Shown piece by piece: positions 7,756 to 15,077 of a DNA stretch of 38,865 nt. The stretch is from Methanobacteriota archaeon. Its GTDB lineage: Archaea > Thermoplasmatota > Poseidoniia > Poseidoniales > Poseidoniaceae. Where the stretch lies: contig JABGTJ010000057.1 in the NCBI GenBank assembly GCA_018691345.1, positions 1-38,865 of the forward strand, in the 5' to 3' direction. The position numbers and the translations under genes were made by a program. Each line of letters opens with the position of its first letter. Position 1 is the first letter of the stretch. The notes below the pieces were generated by a model that did not search any database, was not told the origin of the DNA, and worked only from the letters and a program-made list of their open reading frames with translations.

Positions 7756-8469
7756 TCAACCAAACAAGGCTTCGAGGTCCTCGTCGTCATCGTCGTCATC
7801 GTCAGTATCGTCTTCTGCTGGATATTCTTCAACAGGAACATGTGGAACCTCTTCTGCAGCAACGGTTTCTGCAGTAACGGCTTCTTCAGCATCATCACCT
7901 GAACCGAACACATCGTCGTCATCGTCGTCGTCAGAACCAAACAAATCTTCGTCGTCGTCATCATCAGAACCAAACAAATCATCACCGTCGTCGTCTCCAT
8001 CGTCGCCAAACAGGTCCTCTGTTTCTTCTTCTTCAGGTTCATCCATTGTGCCGAAGGTATCAGAGAACTCATCGTCATCATCATCGTTTGAGGTATTCAT
8101 GCCAAAGAAGTCCAACTCCTTTGGAAGAACGCCTTTGCGTGAAAGGTACATTGCTTGTGTCTTTGTATAGCGGTGCTTTACATCTGCTTTGGAATCTTGG
8201 AAATCCCATGGCCAGACGATGATTAGATCTCCATCACGGACCCATTGTCGCCGGCGCATCTTACCTGGGATACGAGCCATGCGAGTTTCACCGTCTTCAC
8301 AAAGAACGGTAACACGCCGTCCACCGAGAATTTGTTCAGCAAATGCGAACATCTCGTTGATTTTCCGGTTTGGCATCTTGACACGGATTTTACCGCCAGA
8401 CGCATCTCCTGGATTTTCAAGACGAGCAAGCTCCTCTACATCCACTTTTTCTTCATAACGTCGACCCAA
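7756..8469 (-). CDS. eif1A: Translation initiation factor aIF1A with long acidic C-terminal extension
   Basis: 237 residues. The start is the TTG at 8467-8469, supported by AGGTGAG five bases upstream. The first in-frame ATG would remove the N-terminal third of the core. Residues about 27-120 are the S1-like OB fold of IF1A (KMPNRKINEMF, RMARIPGKMRRRQWVRDGD, IIVWPWDF). Residues about 126-237 form an extra, extremely acidic tail of D/E runs interrupted by FG motifs at about 139, 154, 166, 177 and 188, and ending in DLEALFG. Typical archaeal aIF1A stops soon after the OB fold. The family function is promotion of initiator tRNA binding and mRNA scanning or start selection on the 30S subunit. It is followed directly by RIO1. 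Confidence 0.95.
   Translation of the reverse strand: MGRRYEEKVDVEELARLENPGDASGGKIRVKMPNRKINEMFAFAEQILGGRRVTVLCEDGETRMARIPGKMRRRQWVRDGDLIIVWPWDFQDSKADVKHRYTKTQAMYLSRKGVLPKELDFFGMNTSNDDDDDEFSDTFGTMDEPEEEETEDLFGDDGDDDGDDLFGSDDDDDEDLFGSDDDDDDDVFGSGDDAEEAVTAETVAAEEVPHVPVEEYPAEDDTDDDDDDDEDLEALFG
7911..7990 (-). repeat. 33-bp repeats encoding the FG-acid tail of aIF1A
   Basis: A 17-base string (TCAGAACCAAACAAATC on the plus strand) occurs at 7931-7947 and again at 7964-7980, a 33-bp period that equals 11 codons. It is embedded in GTC/ATC triplet runs that encode Asp. The block encodes repeated (D)n-LFGS units and is likely to vary in length by replication slippage. A related acidic triplet run lies at about 7775-7815. 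Confidence 0.7.
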
Positions 8470-8474
8470 GTAGT

Positions 8475-8481
8475 CTCACCT
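8475..8481 (-). promoter_or_regulatory. Shine-Dalgarno sequence that fixes the TTG start of aIF1A
   Basis: The minus strand reads AGGTGAG, five bases before the TTG at 8469. It is strongly complementary to the 16S rRNA 3' end and supports use of the non-ATG start. Confidence 0.6.
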
Positions 8482-8556
8482 GTTTATCCCAACAGCCGAC
8501 CCTTCTTGAATACAGCACCCAAGAATCAGTCGTAAAAGTCCCGCAATAAGGCGTTT

Positions 8557-8574
8557 AAGCCGAAAGAACGGCTT
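8557..8574 (-). terminator. Hairpin touching the nuoN stop codon, possible operon end
   Basis: AAGCCG (8557-8562) and CGGCTT (8569-8574) form a perfect 6-bp stem with a 6-base loop, beginning at the nuoN TGA on the minus strand. No strong U-tract follows directly. A short T run comes about 20 bases later, within the aIF1A upstream region. This is a weak terminator or 3'-end processing candidate for the nuo operon. Confidence 0.3.
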
Positions 8575-10304
8575 CACCAATCGTAATTGAGACTTTGAGC
8601 AGCCATTTCACAGAGGCGAAGCACAGCATCTCCGGCAACACCGATGATGAGTGTTGTAAGGACACAAGCAAAGATGGCTGCACGAACTTGCCAGCCGGAC
8701 GGAAGTGGTCCTTCACGGCCTTCTTCAGGTTCGTCAAAGAACATGACAACGCCAACACGAAGATAGTAAAACATCGAGATGGCAGAATTGAGAACCATCA
8801 ACAATGCAAGCCACCAAACCCAGTGCATGTCGCCAAGTGCATAGATGCCGCCATCGGCGAGTTCCGCACCCATGTCGCCAACAGCAACGCGAACGATTCC
8901 CATGATGACAAGTAGCTTCGAAAGGAAACCTGCCATTGGAGGAACACCCGCGAGTGAAATCATGAAGATAAACATCGAGACTGCGAGCAATGGTTCTCGC
9001 TTTGCCAGGCCGCCGAGCGAAGACAAACGGGAAACGTCGCCTTCTGATTCAAGAATGGACAGCACGAGGAAAGCCCCGAGTTTGAAGGCAACCAAAACAA
9101 GCAAGTGGAAGATTACCGCTGTCATGACTGCAACTGCTGCTGCACCGGCATCGCCAGACACTGCTGCGTCCCAGTTCCAAGCACCAACTGCAGTAAGTGC
9201 AGCAAGCATGTATCCTGCATGAGCAACTGAAGAGTAGGCGAGCATACGCTTGGGATTATCGCTTCCGAGTGCGGCAAGGTTGCCCCATGTCATGGTAACT
9301 GCTGCAAGAACACCAAGGCAAACAAGCCAGATAGCACTGCCGTCACCAGTTTCAGGTGCTGCCACAATCAACAACATACGAACCAATCCAATCATTCCCA
9401 TGGCCTTACTGGCTGTTGCTAGAACCCCGGCAACTGGACTTATCGCTCCAGCATAGGCGTCAGGAGCAGCAAAGTGGAACGGTGCTGCACTGACCTTGAA
9501 ACCAAATCCAACCAGCACAAAGCCGATTCCAATCAAAGGTAGAGCCATGTCTGTTGAACTGGTCGTAGCAAAAGCGGTAGCAAGTACATCGAATTGCAGC
9601 GAACCTGCCCAGAGATAGAGCATCGAAAGACCGTATAGCCCGACACCTGAAGCCACTGAACCGACAATGAAGTACTTCATACCGGATTCAACACCCACCT
9701 TGGATTCCTTGAGGAAAGCGACCAAGACATAGGTGGAGAACGAGGCCAATTCCAGGCCAATAAACAAAACAAACAGATCTTGAGCGAGTGCAACAACGGA
9801 CATTCCCAGTGCACATGTCACCATGAGGATGTAGAAATCAGCCTGTCGTCGGTTGTTGAATAATTCAGTTTCTGAGATCTTGGAGCCAACACCGTTCACA
9901 CGTAGGCGGTTCATGCTGGAAAAGGCAGCAAGAGCAAGTGCACCGAAGAAAATCAATTCGAAAATCCGACTGAAGCCGTTGATAAGAAGCAATTGCTTAC
10001 CGGATTCACTGACGATAGCCACTCGGTCGAGTCCCTGACTGAATGTATAGAGGACATTGAAGAATGCACCACCAAGAGTGAGGGTTGCCAGCCAAGCAGG
10101 CAGACGTGGGTCACTGGTGAATTCAAACCTTTTACCACCAAGAAGCCATGGTAGTCTCACTTGAGTTCCAGGAATGCGGAATGTACCTTGACCAAGATTT
10201 GGTACGATGATAAGAAGAAGCATGCCAGCAAACAGAATCAATTCTGGTCCCATGGCTTCAACGAATCCTTCGGAGAACGGTTCGATTTCAGTTAGATTCG
10301 ACAT
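8574..10304 (-). CDS. nuoN: Complex I antiporter-like subunit NuoN/FpoN
   Basis: 576 residues from ATG 10304. An in-frame upstream start at 10331 would overlap nuoM and is unlikely because CGGAGGT at 10312-10318 is ideally placed for 10304. It is a multi-helix Mrp-type antiporter-like subunit: LELASFSTYVL carries the conserved TM5 Glu, AAPFHFAAPDAYAGA the TM7-8 signature, and LAYSSVAHAGYML follows in the next helices. It is longer than the usual 480-500 residues, partly because of an extended N-terminal hydrophilic segment and a soluble loop near VGDMGAELADGG. It forms part of the proton-translocating membrane arm and is the last gene of the nuo operon, one base after the nuoM stop. Confidence 0.95.
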   Translation of the reverse strand: MSNLTEIEPFSEGFVEAMGPELILFAGMLLLIIVPNLGQGTFRIPGTQVRLPWLLGGKRFEFTSDPRLPAWLATLTLGGAFFNVLYTFSQGLDRVAIVSESGKQLLLINGFSRIFELIFFGALALAAFSSMNRLRVNGVGSKISETELFNNRRQADFYILMVTCALGMSVVALAQDLFVLFIGLELASFSTYVLVAFLKESKVGVESGMKYFIVGSVASGVGLYGLSMLYLWAGSLQFDVLATAFATTSSTDMALPLIGIGFVLVGFGFKVSAAPFHFAAPDAYAGAISPVAGVLATASKAMGMIGLVRMLLIVAAPETGDGSAIWLVCLGVLAAVTMTWGNLAALGSDNPKRMLAYSSVAHAGYMLAALTAVGAWNWDAAVSGDAGAAAVAVMTAVIFHLLVLVAFKLGAFLVLSILESEGDVSRLSSLGGLAKREPLLAVSMFIFMISLAGVPPMAGFLSKLLVIMGIVRVAVGDMGAELADGGIYALGDMHWVWWLALLMVLNSAISMFYYLRVGVVMFFDEPEEGREGPLPSGWQVRAAIFACVLTTLIIGVAGDAVLRLCEMAAQSLNYDW

Positions 10305-10305
10305 T

Positions 10306-11946
10306 TCAGATACCTCCGTTAAAATCGCCAAGAATTGGTAAAATCAATCCTTCGAAGATTTGCTTTGTCCAATCATGCATCATATCCAAGCCAATCCACG
10401 GCATGACACCGAACAGGATTGTGAAGGCTGCCAAAATGAGCATAGCCAGCTTCTCAGGCGAAGCAAGGTCTGGCACGGGTTCTCCGTGCAACGATGCAGG
10501 AGGTTGAGTTTCGTCTCCACCCTCAAAGATTGTTCGCTGCATCGACCAAAGATAGTAAGCGGCGGTCACTGCAAGTACAATTGCCGGACCGACCATCCAA
10601 AAGACGCTCCAGCCGTTGGCTTCGATGAAGTACCACAATGCAATGAGCATCATGACTTCAGCAACGAATCCTGCCAGAAGCGGAAGACCAAGCGAAGCCA
10701 TCCAAGCGAACATCATCGAGGTGGCAATCCAAGGAGAGTGCTTGGCCATGCCGCGCATTGCACCGATCTCCATGCTGTGGTAATGGTGCTTGAAAGCGCC
10801 ACAGACGGCGAAAAGCATTGGGCTGATGATACCGTGAGCGAACATCATGAAGAGTGCTGCTGCCCAGCCCATTGGTTGCATTGTAGCGATTCCGATGAGG
10901 ATAACACCCATGTGAGAGACGGATGAGTAGGCAACCATCTTCTTGAGATTGGTTTGACCCAAACAGACGATGGCTCCCCAAACAAGCGAAACCATACCGA
11001 TGATCATCAAGGCGAGTTGGAAGTACTCCAAAGCATGCGGGAACAGACTGATTGGAAGTCTGAACATGCCATAAGCACCCATCTTGAGCATAACACCTGC
11101 AAGCAGCATTGAGCCACCAGTTGGTGCTTGAACGTGAGCATCAGGCAGCCAAGTGTGGAAAGGAACTGCTGGAAGTTTCACTAAGAATCCAAGCATGAGC
11201 ATAGCAAACAAAACCTTCTGGATGTTTGCTCCGAGGTACCAGTTGCCGTTGCTGTTCTCAGCGAGGGCGTGTTGGGTGATGGTCGGAATATCGAAACTTC
11301 GACCGGTCATGCTTCCTGCATAATCCAGTGGGTTCCCAGGGTCTTGGAAGAAGTAGAGTGTGACAAGACCAAGCAACATCACGACTGAAGCAGTGAAAGT
11401 GTAGATGAAGAATTTCTGAGAAGCATACTTTCTGTCTGCACCGCCCCACATGAGAATGAGGAAGAACATTGGAATAAGTGTCAATTCCCAGAACACGTAG
11501 AACATGAACAAGTCAAGTGCAACGAAAACGCCGATCAAGGCCCCGCCCATTGCCAAAACAATTGGGAAGTAAGTTGCGCCGTTCTTTTCGTTCCATGTCG
11601 CAACAATGGTAACAGGAAGAAGGAACGTAGTCAACCAAACCATTGGGAAGGAGAGTGCGTCCAAACCAACGGTCCAATGAATACCGAGTGATTCAATCCA
11701 AGTGTAGCGATGCGAGTACTCGTATTGATTGAAACCGATACCCTCCCAACTGACGTCGCCAAAGTACTGGAAGAACATACCAGTGGTGATTCCGAGGAGA
11801 ATTAACGAGAACACCAAGCAGGCCATTCGAATCGGGTCAGAGAGTTTGTTTCGCATCGATTCGCTTACATTCGAAACGAAAACCAGCAGAAGTAGACTCG
11901 ATATCAAGGGAAAACCGACAAGCGGCAAGGAAATCCAATCTTGCAT
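10306..11946 (-). CDS. nuoM: Complex I antiporter-like subunit NuoM/FpoM
   Basis: 546 residues from ATG 11946, preceded by GGGGGGTGG as ribosome-binding site. Signatures include FWELTLIPMFFLIL (TM5 Glu), LPAVPFHTWLPDAHVQAPT (TM7-8, with the preceding Lys in VKLPAV) and VAYSSVSHMGVILIG. The family pumps protons by a chain of buried Lys/Glu residues, and those seen here are intact. It begins immediately after the nuoL stop with no spacer and ends one base before the nuoN ATG, so all three antiporter-like genes are translated from one message. Confidence 0.96.
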   Translation of the reverse strand: MQDWISLPLVGFPLISSLLLLVFVSNVSESMRNKLSDPIRMACLVFSLILLGITTGMFFQYFGDVSWEGIGFNQYEYSHRYTWIESLGIHWTVGLDALSFPMVWLTTFLLPVTIVATWNEKNGATYFPIVLAMGGALIGVFVALDLFMFYVFWELTLIPMFFLILMWGGADRKYASQKFFIYTFTASVVMLLGLVTLYFFQDPGNPLDYAGSMTGRSFDIPTITQHALAENSNGNWYLGANIQKVLFAMLMLGFLVKLPAVPFHTWLPDAHVQAPTGGSMLLAGVMLKMGAYGMFRLPISLFPHALEYFQLALMIIGMVSLVWGAIVCLGQTNLKKMVAYSSVSHMGVILIGIATMQPMGWAAALFMMFAHGIISPMLFAVCGAFKHHYHSMEIGAMRGMAKHSPWIATSMMFAWMASLGLPLLAGFVAEVMMLIALWYFIEANGWSVFWMVGPAIVLAVTAAYYLWSMQRTIFEGGDETQPPASLHGEPVPDLASPEKLAMLILAAFTILFGVMPWIGLDMMHDWTKQIFEGLILPILGDFNGGI

Positions 11947-14226
11947 TCAAGCCACCCCCCAGATTAGCATGAAGATTGCTAATGTTCCAACAGCCACCAT
12001 GAGGATGTAATCGCGTGCAGAGCCAGTGGTCATCGAGCGAACGACGGATGAAAGCGATTGGGAACCGCTTTCAATTGCCTTGATGGTTCCATCAATGACT
12101 TCACTGTCTGCTTCGGCAGCCTTGTTGGAAAAGCCTGCCACGATGTTTACCATGGCCTTATCGTAGTATTCGTCAATGTAAAGACGGTTTTCAAGAGCCG
12201 TGGCCAAAGTGGATTCTGCAAATGCAGAATTATCGAAGTGGAAGCGCTTGTTGACCCAAGCGCTGAGTTGAATAACTGGGCGCATCCAAGGCTTCGTTTC
12301 TTCACCTTCTGCAAGTTTACCGCCGTAAAGGGCCATAGCAAGCCCAGGACCGACTACAGCACCCAAGAAGATCGCAACATAAGTAAGGATAAAGAAGAAG
12401 GCGTCGGAATTTGCAAAGGCGTGTTCCAGTTCGTAAACAAGTCCCTTGAGTAAGCCTTTCTCACCGAGCTCATACGAGTTGTCTGAAGCCCAATGGGTGA
12501 AGCCCAATCCAGCAAAGATAACGGACGAGAGTGTGACGAAGGTCAGGATAAACAACGGTGTCTTAATCCATGTGTTGGTAGGTCCGACGTGGGCTGCAAT
12601 CTCGTTGTTAGGCTTACCAGCGAAGGTCTTGAACCACATTCGTGACATGTAGAAACCGGTCATAGCCGCACCAAGAAGTACACATGTGGCAGGTAGGAAG
12701 AAGCGCGGGTCGTCTTGAGCGACTCGCCAAGCGTTGGCAATGATGCCTTCCTTCGACCAGAATCCACCAATAAGCGGCAAGCCCATAATCGAGGCTGAAC
12801 CGACGAGCATTGCAGTAGCGGTAATCGGCATTTTCGATGCCAAACCACCCATGTTCTCCATCGATTGTGCATCGAAATCATCGTCATGATGATCGTCACC
12901 GTGCCCATCGCCATGGTCGTCGTGGTGGTGGAGGTGGTGATGAGCGTGATGAACTTCGTGAATCACCGAACCACTGGCCATAAACAGCATACCTTTGGCC
13001 ATGGCGTGGTTGAAGAGGTGGAACAGTGCTGCTCCGAAGGCGACGACAACGATGTAGTGTGCATCATCATCATGATGCCAATCGAGTGTATTTGCAAGAT
13101 ACATTGCACAACCTAGACCGGTGAAGATGTAGGCCAATTGACTCATGGTTGAATAGGCGAGGACCTTCTTCAAATCCATCTGAACGAAAGCGATTGCTGC
13201 AGCCATAACTGCGGTAATTCCACCAACAGCAGCGATGATGAAGGCGAGGTCTTCGAGGTCTCCTTGAAGCGCTTCTGCTCCGAAGAATGGGAACATTCGA
13301 GCAACAAGGTACAATCCTGCGTTAACCATGGTTGCTGCGTGAATAAGTGCAGAAACAGGTGTTGGTCCTTCCATAGCGTCTGGCAACCAAACGTGGAGTG
13401 GGAATTGAGCTGATTTACCAACTGCACCAATGAACATCAATCCAAGCGCCCATTGCAGTGTTCCAGCTGAATGCTTAGCGACTTCCTCGATGTTATGGGT
13501 GTCAAAGACAACCGCATAGTCAAGCGAGCCGAAAAGGTCCCAGAGCATGACCAGTCCAATCATAAGGAATACATCGCCGATGCGAGTGGTCATGAAAGCC
13601 TTCTTTGCCGCAGATGCTGCACTTGGGCGTTCGTAATAGAACCCAATAAGAAGGTACGAGCAAAGACCCATGATTTCCCAGAAAATGAACAACCAAAGGA
13701 ACGAATCCGAGAGAACCATTCCGAGCATACCAGAACAAAACAGAACGAATTCTGCATAGAAGCGGTGGTTACGGTTGTCGTTGATTGGGTCCGTGTTCAT
13801 GTATCCAATACTGAACGTGTTGATGAGCAAACACAAGAAAGCAGCAACAAACAACAGCATAACAGTCACGTGGTCGACATAGATTCCGAACCCGAAGGAG
13901 ACGGGAGTGACGGTACTGCCACCGTTCCATACCGCTGAGTTTACCCAAGCGATCTTATCAGCAACTGCAGGGTCAAACACTTTGAGAGGATTGAAGCCTC
14001 CAAGAAACTCAGAAATCAAAAGCAGCGAGAGCACCAAACTGGCACCCATTACTGGCAGAGCAATGAGACCGCCTTCTTTGAGCGTGTTTTTCCAAAACGG
14101 GTTACCGTTGAACACACGTCCAAGGAACAAGATGACGGCAAATGCAACCATTGGTAAAAGAATGATGAGGGGGGCGAAATCAAGCCACTCCGATTGGATT
14201 GTTGTTGTAACGTCTGTACTTGCCAT
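11947..14226 (-). CDS. nuoL: Complex I antiporter-like subunit NuoL/FpoL with His/Asp-rich loop
   Basis: 759 residues from ATG 14226, with GAGGTG upstream. Typical motifs are FWEIMGLCSYLLIG (TM5 Glu), KSAQFPLHVWLPDAMEGP, ALIHAATMVNAG and a C-terminal part that matches the lateral helix and final anchoring helix (DYILMVAVGTLAIF). It is the distal proton-pumping subunit. Two polar insertions are unusual. One is a short DWHHDDDAH loop at about 381-389. The other is a 31-residue loop at 423-453 with 13 His and 9 Asp, directly after GSVI and before MGGLASKMP. Such loops could bind divalent metals. The rest of the fold looks complete, so activity is expected. It lies 9 bp downstream of nuoK. Confidence 0.96.
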   Translation of the reverse strand: MASTDVTTTIQSEWLDFAPLIILLPMVAFAVILFLGRVFNGNPFWKNTLKEGGLIALPVMGASLVLSLLLISEFLGGFNPLKVFDPAVADKIAWVNSAVWNGGSTVTPVSFGFGIYVDHVTVMLLFVAAFLCLLINTFSIGYMNTDPINDNRNHRFYAEFVLFCSGMLGMVLSDSFLWLFIFWEIMGLCSYLLIGFYYERPSAASAAKKAFMTTRIGDVFLMIGLVMLWDLFGSLDYAVVFDTHNIEEVAKHSAGTLQWALGLMFIGAVGKSAQFPLHVWLPDAMEGPTPVSALIHAATMVNAGLYLVARMFPFFGAEALQGDLEDLAFIIAAVGGITAVMAAAIAFVQMDLKKVLAYSTMSQLAYIFTGLGCAMYLANTLDWHHDDDAHYIVVVAFGAALFHLFNHAMAKGMLFMASGSVIHEVHHAHHHLHHHDDHGDGHGDDHHDDDFDAQSMENMGGLASKMPITATAMLVGSASIMGLPLIGGFWSKEGIIANAWRVAQDDPRFFLPATCVLLGAAMTGFYMSRMWFKTFAGKPNNEIAAHVGPTNTWIKTPLFILTFVTLSSVIFAGLGFTHWASDNSYELGEKGLLKGLVYELEHAFANSDAFFFILTYVAIFLGAVVGPGLAMALYGGKLAEGEETKPWMRPVIQLSAWVNKRFHFDNSAFAESTLATALENRLYIDEYYDKAMVNIVAGFSNKAAEADSEVIDGTIKAIESGSQSLSSVVRSMTTGSARDYILMVAVGTLAIFMLIWGVA

Positions 14227-14235
14227 TCAAACACC

Positions 14236-14538
14236 TCAGTTCTTCAGGACATCCACGTCGTCCAATGATATCGTTTCGTGCTGTCCGTAAACGGCCAAGA
14301 AAATCGCCAAGCCAATCGCCACTTCACTGGCTGCAATGGCAATGGCAAAGAGCGTGTAAACCCATCCGGTCGTATCGCCGTGATGGACTGCTGCTGCTGC
14401 AAATTGCATGTTCGCAGCGTTCAGCATCAATTCGATGCACATGAGGACAATGATGGCGTTCTTTCGAGTGAATGCGCCACCGAGTCCGATAACGAACATC
14501 AATGCAGAAAGTGCGGATACCAATGCTGGATCAATCAT
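14236..14538 (-). CDS. nuoK: Complex I subunit NuoK/FpoK
   Basis: 100 residues, three transmembrane helices, normal family length. FTRKNAIIVLMCIELMLNAANM carries the buried Glu of TM2 that belongs to the E-channel. The ATG at 14536-14538 overlaps the TGA of nuoJ2 by ATGA, with GGAGGTGA about eight bases before it, indicating translational coupling. nuoL follows 9 bp later. Confidence 0.96.
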   Translation of the reverse strand: MIDPALVSALSALMFVIGLGGAFTRKNAIIVLMCIELMLNAANMQFAAAAVHHGDTTGWVYTLFAIAIAASEVAIGLAIFLAVYGQHETISLDDVDVLKN

Positions 14539-14804
14539 TCCTCTTCACCTCCAAATTCCCAGAGAAGGTTCTCCATTCTCTCGTCACGGACGAGGTATGC
14601 AGCACCAATCATAGCCATCGACATGAGTATGCCGAGGATGAGCAAGGGAAGAGCCCAATCGTTGAGGAGTGAGTCGGCTAAACCGCTCGTGGTTGGGTAC
14701 TCGTCACTGCTGTTAGCCCAAACGCTGTCAGCGCTGAGAACAGAAACGAGAATCATACCTAAAGCAAGCAAGCCCATGCGGGTGAACAAAGAAACGAGTT
14801 TCAT
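14535..14804 (-). CDS. nuoJ2: Complex I subunit NuoJ, C-terminal half (NuoJ2)
   Basis: 89 residues with two hydrophobic helices, one at the N terminus (LGMILVSVLSA) and one at about 52-71 (LPLLILGILMSMAMIGAAYL), then an acidic tail (LLWEFGGEEE). Together with the preceding 91-residue protein it makes up the length of one NuoJ. The split is a true gene boundary: it has its own ATG overlapping the upstream TGA (ATGA) and its own GAGGAGG ribosome-binding site. Split nuoJ is known in other archaeal operons, including those of haloarchaea. The pair is expected to assemble in the membrane arm beside NuoK and NuoA. Confidence 0.9.
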   Translation of the reverse strand: MKLVSLFTRMGLLALGMILVSVLSADSVWANSSDEYPTTSGLADSLLNDWALPLLILGILMSMAMIGAAYLVRDERMENLLWEFGGEEE

Positions 14805-15076
14805 TCAAAGTCCTCCTCTAGGATTTGTCGACGGGTGAGCATTATGCCGAACAAGACGACTAAACCAACGCTGGCAAGGTAAACTAAGATCTGAATAGCT
14901 GCTAAGAACTCTGCACCCAAGAGGATGAAAATTCCAGAAACGGCCATGAAAGAAAAAATCAAAGAAAGCATAGAGTGGGCGACTCTTTGGGCCAATACAA
15001 GCCCTAGAGCGCCGAGAATCGCAATGGTCGCGAACAAAAAGAACACACCCGTTTCAGCAACACTTGCGATATCCAT
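14801..15076 (-). CDS. nuoJ1: Complex I subunit NuoJ, N-terminal half (NuoJ1)
   Basis: 91 residues from ATG 15076, one base after the nuoI stop. The longer open frame to 15271 lies inside nuoI and is rejected as the start. The sequence has three helices with LVLAQRVAHSMLSLIFSF, the well-conserved NuoJ TM1-2 region, and FLAAIQILVYLASVGLVVLFG, the TM3 pi-bulge region that controls the Q-site to pump coupling. It ends with a basic-acidic stretch (TRRQILEEDFE) and overlaps nuoJ2 by ATGA. Confidence 0.95.
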   Translation of the reverse strand: MDIASVAETGVFFLFATIAILGALGLVLAQRVAHSMLSLIFSFMAVSGIFILLGAEFLAAIQILVYLASVGLVVLFGIMLTRRQILEEDFE

Positions 15077-15077
15077 C

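Noticed and set aside
7586..8170. Plus-strand Ser-rich open frame of 194 codons
   Set aside because: Its Ser runs are the complement of the Asp triplet runs in the aIF1A tail, and it also crosses the RIO1 start. It is a by-product of the repeat.
10360..10926. 188-codon open frame on the plus strand
   Set aside because: It lies wholly antisense to nuoM, has Cys/His-rich unstructured composition and no ribosome site. nuoM is certain, so this is a shadow frame.
14535..15076. nuoJ broken by a frameshift
   Set aside because: Each half has its own ATG, a Shine-Dalgarno sequence and an ATGA overlap. Split nuoJ is an established archaeal arrangement.
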